From NCBI RefSeq assembly GCF_014698145.1, contig NZ_JACJSM010000028.1, positions 1 through 64,000 of the forward strand: a stretch of DNA of 64,000 bases, in the 5' to 3' direction. Numbering within the stretch: position 1 is the first letter of the stretch; every line of letters begins with the position of its first letter. Position numbers and translations under genes: made by a program. Origin of the DNA: Oscillatoria sp. FACHB-1406 (lineage in GTDB: Bacteria; Cyanobacteriota; Cyanobacteriia; Cyanobacteriales; Spirulinaceae). Shown one piece after another: positions 58,114 to 64,000 of this stretch. Under the pieces are notes generated by a model. It was given only the letters and a program-made list of their open reading frames with translations. It was not told the DNA's origin and ran no database searches.

Positions 58114-58562
58114 CAGTTAGCAGTGCCAGCAGACAACGAATTCGCCAGCGCGCTGCCTTTCTGTGCGAATACTGCCATTCTTCTGAAGAAGCGAGCGCAT
58201 CACTTTTTACAATAGACCACTTAATTCCTCAGTCTTTAGGCGGCGCTGACACTGAAGATAATCTTGCCCTTGCTTGCCATCGCTGCAACAGTCGTCGCTA
58301 TAACTTTATCGATGGCTTCGATTCAGAAACACAAACAATTTGTTCCCTCTTCAATCCCAGAGTTCAGAACTGGCGGGAGCATTTCATCTGGTCTGCCGAC
58401 CGACAAAGAATTATCGGCATAACTCCTATTGGACGGGCTACAGTCGAACGTTTAGACCTCAACGACGAGCGCCACGATGAAGGTTCAATTCAACGGGCGC
58501 GCCGTCTTTGGATTCGAGGTGGTTGGCACCCACCTGCCGAAGACCCAATTTCAGATTCTTAA
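58110..58562 (+). CDS. HNH endonuclease
   Basis: 150 residues, GTG start overlapping the upstream stop. Zinc ligands and active site are intact: CEYCHSSEEASA, then FTIDHLIPQSLGG with the catalytic His, NLALACHRCNSRR with Asn and the second CxxC. A C-terminal part (WREHFIWSADRQRIIGITPI) is typical of this two-gene cyanobacterial arrangement. Its target is unknown; it may be unrelated to the flanking system. Confidence 0.9.
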   Translation: MTVSSASRQRIRQRAAFLCEYCHSSEEASASLFTIDHLIPQSLGGADTEDNLALACHRCNSRRYNFIDGFDSETQTICSLFNPRVQNWREHFIWSADRQRIIGITPIGRATVERLDLNDERHDEGSIQRARRLWIRGGWHPPAEDPISDS

Positions 58563-58630
58563 GGTGCTTCTTATCCCAGATTTAGGGTAAGGGATTTAGG
58601 GTGAGGGTAGCAAGAGTGACCTGCTCCCGG

Positions 58631-61600
58631 TCAATCTCGACGCTTAACCATAATATTTAAATGACCTTTACGATATAGGTCTTTGACCTTTTCCCAAATT
58701 TCATCGCTTCCCGACACTAGCTGACGAAGTTGGCTTATCGAAACACTACGCTCGGTAGAGACAAGCTTAGCCAATATCTCTTGCTCTTCGTCCGTAAGAT
58801 TTTCATCTTTTCTCTCCTCAAGTTTGACAAACTCAGCTTGTAACTTTTGACTCTCCTCGGTAATCGCGCTTATTTGCTCGATCCGATCTTCTAAAGCTAA
58901 CATATCCTCAATTAATAAGGGTAGCTCTTCTCTTGACTCCCTTAACTTAGTTCTAGCTTGACTGACTTTTGCTAATAGTTTTGTGACATCTCGATCGCGT
59001 TCTTGAGCTAGGAAAATTAAGTCTCGTTCTAACTTATCCCATTGAGATAAGAAGCGATCGCATCTCTGCTGCACTTTGTCTGAGAATACCTGTTTCAGCG
59101 TTTCATAAGACCCTTGGCGATTGTCATCATCAAATCGACAGAAAATAGAGAGAGAAGACCGATCGCTAGAAATCCGTTCTAGTATTGCCTCATATTGGTT
59201 GAGAAGGCAATTAAAAGCATCTCGACGCGATCGCCGTTCGCTCTTAATCTGTTCTTCAAGTTCGACTAAAGGGCGCTGCAACCGTTCGTACTCTCTAAAA
59301 CCTTCTATTTTATGAGTAGCGAAATGAGTGACAACGCGATCCACAAAATCATCTTCATAGCGCGCCAGTCGTTCTAAATCCTGACTGAGAGATTGCCGCA
59401 AAGCAGCCGCACGCGGTAAAATGATTCGCCATTCCTCTAAACCTGCGACTAACTCCTTAAGTCTCTCATTCTCCTGTTCGTATTCTTGCAAAGATTGGGA
59501 ACTCTTCTCAAACTGTTGCTGCAACTCGAAGAGGTCAAGTTCGTTCGTATTAATTATATCTACCCATTGGTTACAGGCTTTTTCTAACTGTTTAACTTTT
59601 CTTTCTAAAGTCAGACGATGCTCGTTAAGGCAGGGTTCTAGTTCGCTCTCGTCTTGCGGAAATTCTCTTTCTACTCGGGCAACAAGCAACTCTCTTGTTA
59701 ACCGCTCTACTTGAAGTTTAAATTCAGCTAACTTTCGCCCTAAAGTCGAGCGTTTTTCACGGCAAAATTTCTCAATTCGTTCGCTAGCGCGTTGAATGAT
59801 GCTCTGGGCTTCTTCAAGCAAAACATTAGAGCGATACTGTTGCTCGGATCGCAAAGCGGATCCCTGCGGGATCGCGTCTAAAACCGAATCGCCATTCTCC
59901 TCCAGTAGATTCAATTGTGCCGATTCAGAAGCAAACATTTGTTTGTCTTCAGTTCGACTAAGCTCACTGTCCTCTAAACTAGCAAGCGATTCTCTGACTT
60001 GCTGTAACTCTCGCTCAATTTCCCGTAACAACGGTTCGTTAAATGCTTCTAATAACTCCGAAATTTGACTGTGAAGCTGGTTTAATTTCTCTTTTAATTG
60101 TTCGGGTTCCAATTCTCCAATCGTTTGGCGAATTATTCCCTTAACTTGTTCGCAGTAACGGCGCTGCTTTAACCATTCAAGCGCTTCTTCAAACTCTTCA
60201 TAGAGATAACCGATCTCTAAAACCGCTTCTCTTAATTCTTTAAGCGCTAAAGCCTTAACTTCCTGACTACCTACGGATGTCTCTACGGCTTGCAATTTTC
60301 CTTTTGTTTCGAGTTGCTCTTGAATAAACGCTTCGAGGGGATGTTGCGCGAAATCGATCGAGGAAAAGTCTTCTTTTTGACTTCCAATTTTATAACTTTT
60401 CACCAATTGATGCTGTTTTAAAGTCGATAAAAAGCTCGGCAAACTGGAAGCTCCGGCTTCAAAAATTTGCTCGAATTCTGGTTTAAGAACCTGGTAGGAC
60501 TGATAGCCACGACGGGCAACTAGAGGAACTTTCTTAAGGACAATTTTATATTTAATTAAGGAGGGATGAAGATTGCTATAGAAAGATTGGTAGTTTGGAA
60601 AAAGTCGCTTATTGATTGTCGTGAAGATAGATTCTATTAGTTGAGCCTCCCCACCTTTAACATCTGTTATTCCTCGAACGCTCCAGTTTTCAGGCTGGAT
60701 GGTTGGTAAAAGCAAGCGTAAGGCATATTGGTGGCATTGCTGGCGGTGATATTCCAATCTTGCTTTTTCGGCTCGATTGGTTTCTGAGTTATCGAGCAAC
60801 CAATTTTGAATGTAGTCGGATAAGTTGAGGAGGGTACAAGCCGAACATTTTTCAGGAGGAATAGCTTTGCCCAGCAAGCCGAAGGTTAGGGGATATCGTC
60901 GCTCGAAACTGCGGCTGAGATGAAGCGAAAAGTCAACTTGATTGGTTCCAGCGATCGCGGTTAACTCCTGTTGCGGGACTTGCTCTTCTCCCGGAGCGTA
61001 ATGTAAATGAAAACGCCAGTCTAAGTGAGTTTTTTCCGGTGGCACAAATCCCATTAATTTGGCGCGCTCGGTTCCGACGCAGAGCATTAAAGAACGGTTG
61101 GGATATTCTGCTTTATACCGTTCGGGAGCGCCGGTTAAAATGTTGTAAAATCCAGAGCGATCTTGTTTCCATTCCGAACGATAGCGCCAAGTCCAATTAG
61201 CTCTTTGCCCAGTTTTAGAACTTGAAAACAGGAGGGGAAGAATTTCAGTTCTGAAAACTTTGACAGCAACGCTCTCTTTCCGCTCGCTGCTCCACTCCTG
61301 GAACCATTGTTGGCGAAACCGATTGACAATTTGTTCGACAATCGAGGGCGTTGTCGGTTTGGCGATTGAGGCGAGGGCAAAGCTCCGCTCTGTCGGGCGA
61401 ACAATATGAGAACCGTATAAATCTTCGTCTGCGGCTAATTGCTCGATACTTTCTAAGAGATTAAATTGGGCGGCGATGGTGTCTGAAACGCCGTTCGGAA
61501 AAATCGCTAAAAGTGCGATCGCGTCTTTCCCGTGAGGATGCTTCCAGAAGGCAGGAATCTGTTCTGAAGCCTCAATCGCTTTATTAATCCGCTGCTGCTG

Positions 61601-62674
61601 AGCGCCGTAAAATTGGACTCGCTCTGCTAGATAATCTTCAATTAAATCTAAGGGAGTATAAGAACGTCCTTGCTCGCTGGCAAAACGAACCGCGCGCTTG
61701 AAAATTTCGATAACCGTGCGAGGGCCATTGCTCAGATCTTTGCGATCGCATAACTGCCCCAAACTCTCCATTGTCGCCGGATGAAGCACCTTCTCGCCTT
61801 CTGATTCGGAGTCCAAAAACTGCGCGCGCAGGTACTCCCATAAATCGCTCGGAAACTCGCGCCAATCTGCATCCGCGAGTCGCAAGCAGACTTTCTGTTC
61901 CTTCATGCGATGAATGATGTCGCTCGCCTGCTCTGCAATTGCAGACTCGGTGGGAGAAGTCGGCATCCCGAAAATTAAGGCAACGGGGAGATTTCCCAAC
62001 GCTCGCATCCCTTTGACTAAATCGCTCAAGAGTTGAATGCGGACGCTAGCCCCCTCTTCAGTTCGCAAAAACTCTTGACTTTCGTCAGCAAGTATGCACA
62101 AACCCTTAAAACCGGCTTCTCGAAGAATCGGTACGCTATCCCGCCAAAAATTTAAAACGCGATCGGTGTTAGCGACATCGCTCTTTAACTCGCGAACGAT
62201 TTTGAGCGCTTTGGTTTCTGGAAGCTTGTATTTGCGGGCAAGTTCGGCGGCTTGCACTTGCCGAGACTGCAAGGCATAATCCCCATACAAGGCCTCGAGA
62301 CGGGGCTGGAATTCGGGTTTAAGGCAAGCTTTCATCCAACCGTAGGTGGCTTCGATTAAGTCCCCCAATTCCCTGAACTTAAAGGGCGGTACGGCGAGCG
62401 TTCCCGCTTGCTGTAACGAGTGCCATAAATAAACGAGGGTGGCGGTTTTACCGTAGCCGTAGTCAGCACTCAGGTAGCCGTTGACGGGATGAAGAGCCTC
62501 GAGTTCGGCAAGCAAATGCTCTCGCAGAACTTCAACCCGTTCGAGAGGTCTGTAGGCGCGAACATAGGTCTGATAACGATCGCGCACGCCTTGAGGATCG
62601 CTCTCGATACGGGCGGGACTGACCGTATCGACGATGGCTTCAATCGCATCCAGTTGTTCTAATAGCCGTTTCAT
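58631..62674 (-). CDS. Giant P-loop ATPase with coiled coil (BrxC/PglY/DpdH-like)
   Basis: 1347 residues. Residues 40-400 form an ATPase: Walker A-like LSADYGYGKTAT at 69-79, Walker B-like GLCILADESQEFL at 191-203. A Cys pair (KCSACTLLNLSDY) lies near 615-625. About 830-1290 are long charged heptads (RTEDKQMFASESAQLNLLEE onward), giving an extended coiled coil, and the end looks winged-helix-like (SVSISQLRQLVSGSDEIWEK). Large ATPases with this start occur in BREX (BrxC/PglY) and Dpd systems. Convergent to the helicase operon. A palindromic repeat is inserted in frame near 59847-59877. Confidence 0.72.
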   Translation of the reverse strand: MKRLLEQLDAIEAIVDTVSPARIESDPQGVRDRYQTYVRAYRPLERVEVLREHLLAELEALHPVNGYLSADYGYGKTATLVYLWHSLQQAGTLAVPPFKFRELGDLIEATYGWMKACLKPEFQPRLEALYGDYALQSRQVQAAELARKYKLPETKALKIVRELKSDVANTDRVLNFWRDSVPILREAGFKGLCILADESQEFLRTEEGASVRIQLLSDLVKGMRALGNLPVALIFGMPTSPTESAIAEQASDIIHRMKEQKVCLRLADADWREFPSDLWEYLRAQFLDSESEGEKVLHPATMESLGQLCDRKDLSNGPRTVIEIFKRAVRFASEQGRSYTPLDLIEDYLAERVQFYGAQQQRINKAIEASEQIPAFWKHPHGKDAIALLAIFPNGVSDTIAAQFNLLESIEQLAADEDLYGSHIVRPTERSFALASIAKPTTPSIVEQIVNRFRQQWFQEWSSERKESVAVKVFRTEILPLLFSSSKTGQRANWTWRYRSEWKQDRSGFYNILTGAPERYKAEYPNRSLMLCVGTERAKLMGFVPPEKTHLDWRFHLHYAPGEEQVPQQELTAIAGTNQVDFSLHLSRSFERRYPLTFGLLGKAIPPEKCSACTLLNLSDYIQNWLLDNSETNRAEKARLEYHRQQCHQYALRLLLPTIQPENWSVRGITDVKGGEAQLIESIFTTINKRLFPNYQSFYSNLHPSLIKYKIVLKKVPLVARRGYQSYQVLKPEFEQIFEAGASSLPSFLSTLKQHQLVKSYKIGSQKEDFSSIDFAQHPLEAFIQEQLETKGKLQAVETSVGSQEVKALALKELREAVLEIGYLYEEFEEALEWLKQRRYCEQVKGIIRQTIGELEPEQLKEKLNQLHSQISELLEAFNEPLLREIERELQQVRESLASLEDSELSRTEDKQMFASESAQLNLLEENGDSVLDAIPQGSALRSEQQYRSNVLLEEAQSIIQRASERIEKFCREKRSTLGRKLAEFKLQVERLTRELLVARVEREFPQDESELEPCLNEHRLTLERKVKQLEKACNQWVDIINTNELDLFELQQQFEKSSQSLQEYEQENERLKELVAGLEEWRIILPRAAALRQSLSQDLERLARYEDDFVDRVVTHFATHKIEGFREYERLQRPLVELEEQIKSERRSRRDAFNCLLNQYEAILERISSDRSSLSIFCRFDDDNRQGSYETLKQVFSDKVQQRCDRFLSQWDKLERDLIFLAQERDRDVTKLLAKVSQARTKLRESREELPLLIEDMLALEDRIEQISAITEESQKLQAEFVKLEERKDENLTDEEQEILAKLVSTERSVSISQLRQLVSGSDEIWEKVKDLYRKGHLNIMVKRRD

Positions 62675-62819
62675 CTTAAACCTTTAAGTAAGCGCGAGTA
62701 TTGACGGTCGAGCGAGCCGCGACCCCTGTTGCTCCGCCTGCGCGACCCTTGGGATGTGCCGAGCAATTGCATTGACAGTCGAGCAAGTCTAGCAAGTCTA
62801 GCAATGGCGGTTACTCTTC
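62675..62819. other. Spacer between the two minus-strand genes
   Basis: 145 bases without a gene. Short repeats of AGTCTAGCA (AAGTCTAGCAAGTCTAGCAA) near 62785-62803. Too short to judge whether it holds a promoter. Confidence 0.4.
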
Positions 62820-63653
62820 TTAGAGCAATTGCGTCCACTCGGGCGATTCGGTTAGCATAACCCATTGGCCGTAACCCCCTTCGTAACCCCAGTCAAACAA
62901 ACCGCCGCGATCGTAATCATAGGTCTGCTTGGCATTCTCTAGGGTATTCTCTAATCCACTCGGGTCTAAAAGCAACATTTGACACAAACGCTCTTGAATA
63001 TCTTCCCGCAAGAAGATTCTGACTCCATAGCTTCGTTGCTGGTATCGGTAAAGACTGTCTGCGGCTTTAATTACAATTGGAGCGGCGCAGAAATATCGCC
63101 GATTGAAGCGTTCTAGCTTTCCTTCGGATTCTAGAACATTGGGGGAGAGCGATCGCAACCAGTTGAGTCCGCCAGCTACGCTACTTTCGCTGAAAGCAAT
63201 ATCGCTGGCAGAGATTTCAAATTTATGGGAAGCGGTGTCTATTGTTTGCCCGACTAAAAACTTTTTTTCCGCAGATGAGAGAATAACTTCTTTCCGCAAC
63301 CAGAGTTGCCGGACGAGGGTGGCGTAAGCCCAAGAAAATCGCTTATTGGGTTCCTCGAAGTGCAAAGAATAAAGGAGTAAATGGAGAAAATCTCCCAGCA
63401 GGGAGGGTTCTTGAAGCTGGATAGTTGCTGCAACTTTACCTAATGGCGTTAATTGAGGAGGAGTTTTTTTAGAAAGAATTAAAATACTCCGCAAAAATGG
63501 AAAAATAAGTTTTTGTAAAACGGGAACTCCCACTTGACAGATGCCCGCAAGTCTGTCAATGTCTGTTTCTCCCTCATTTAAAAAAGTTAGAATTGAAATA
63601 AACCTGTCTAAAGTTGTGTTTTGCTGGATATGTAAAGTTAATCTTTTTTCCAT
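62820..63653 (-). CDS. Winged-helix-like protein upstream of the giant ATPase
   Basis: 277 residues. The N-terminus (TTLDRFISILTFLNEGETDI, then CQVGVPVLQKLIFPFLRSIL) looks like a winged helix, and LTPLGKVAATIQ follows as the wing. A helical middle region leads to RSYGVRIFLREDIQERLCQM and an aromatic tail (GYEGGYGQWVMLTE). I do not recognise the family. Same strand and 145 bases ahead of the ATPase, so probably one operon; it could link the ATPase to DNA. Confidence 0.6.
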   Translation of the reverse strand: MEKRLTLHIQQNTTLDRFISILTFLNEGETDIDRLAGICQVGVPVLQKLIFPFLRSILILSKKTPPQLTPLGKVAATIQLQEPSLLGDFLHLLLYSLHFEEPNKRFSWAYATLVRQLWLRKEVILSSAEKKFLVGQTIDTASHKFEISASDIAFSESSVAGGLNWLRSLSPNVLESEGKLERFNRRYFCAAPIVIKAADSLYRYQQRSYGVRIFLREDIQERLCQMLLLDPSGLENTLENAKQTYDYDRGGLFDWGYEGGYGQWVMLTESPEWTQLL

Positions 63654-63942
63654 TGTTTCACGATTCTCTCTTTTTCTTCTTAGAGAGCTAGTCTACTAGC
63701 CGTTATTGATAAAATGATCTGAGTAGGGATTGCTTATTTTTAGACCTTTCTCTAGCCTAGAGCAAAGAACGGCAATGCCCACTTACTCCTGAAATTTTTC
63801 TGGAATACAAACACACAATTAGAGAGTTATGTCAAGTCCTTTCAATGAGAATGGCTTTCTAGAATTAGTTTGCTTAAGGACTACAAGCTCTTTAATTTTA
63901 CTATAAAATATTAAAGCGAGCGCCCTTCAGACAGGAGCCGTC
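63654..63942. other. AT-rich promoter region of the minus-strand operon
   Basis: No gene. AT-rich from 63655 to 63740 (minus-strand TATCAATAAC and similar), where the promoter of the 277-residue protein is expected. Confidence 0.4.
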
Positions 63943-64000
63943 TTAATTCTCTAAGGTGTCAAGCCAAGCCACGAGGTTATGAGCAATTCTATAGTTTCTA
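63943..64000 (-). CDS. C-terminal end of a gene entering from the right edge
   Basis: 18 codons are open on the minus strand (NYRIAHNLVAWLDTLEN) before a TAA at 63943-63945. The composition is protein-like, but the piece is too short to name. Confidence 0.3.
   Translation of the reverse strand, partial: RNYRIAHNLVAWLDTLEN

Overview
The window looks like cyanobacterial DNA. The palindrome GCGATCGC (HIP1) recurs throughout, heptanucleotide tandem repeats (STRR type) are frequent, and many gene families present are typical of filamentous cyanobacteria. I cannot name a genus. A MobC/relaxase pair, two blocks of direct repeats resembling iterons, a primase-like replication protein and a ParA/partner pair suggest a large plasmid, a plasmid cointegrate or an integrative element rather than ordinary chromosome. 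No rRNA or tRNA gene was seen.

1-26 kb is a type III-B (Cmr) CRISPR-Cas region. In order: an orphan XRE regulator, a tyrosine recombinase, a scar holding the 3' tail of a TPR gene plus a damaged CRISPR repeat, cas10/cmr2, CRISPR array 1, a small hypothetical gene, and an operon cmr3-cmr4-cmr5-(cmr6+cmr1 fusion). A CARF-HEPN ribonuclease gene follows. An IS relic comes next, then an HTH-STAND ATPase, array 2, a large TPR protein, array 3, three small genes, cas2 and a reverse transcriptase-Cas1 fusion. The three arrays share one 35-nt repeat and one leader, and are transcribed on the minus strand from a TATAAT promoter inside the leader; arrays 2 and 3 end at hairpin terminators. No cas6 was found.

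26-48 kb is mobile-element backbone: HNH endonuclease, relaxase and MobC, 11-bp repeats, a broken ParM-like gene, a broken Rpn-type nuclease gene, pentapeptide-repeat and ribbon-helix-helix proteins, a translationally coupled four-gene membrane/ATPase operon, a DUF1016 (YhcG-like) nuclease, an HTH-pentapeptide regulator, a primase-like replication protein, a type II restriction-modification pair, and ParA with its partner. The restriction/par block is flanked by a 30-bp direct repeat.

48-64 kb is a second defence-like island. It has two unfamiliar proteins in tight succession with a 1929-residue DEAD-box/DUF1998 helicase (YprA/DruE/DrmA class). Convergent to these is a 1347-residue P-loop ATPase with a long coiled coil, preceded by a 277-residue winged-helix-like protein. 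A truncated Mrr-like nuclease and a small HNH operon lie between. I cannot match this set to a named system; it is the best candidate here for something undescribed.
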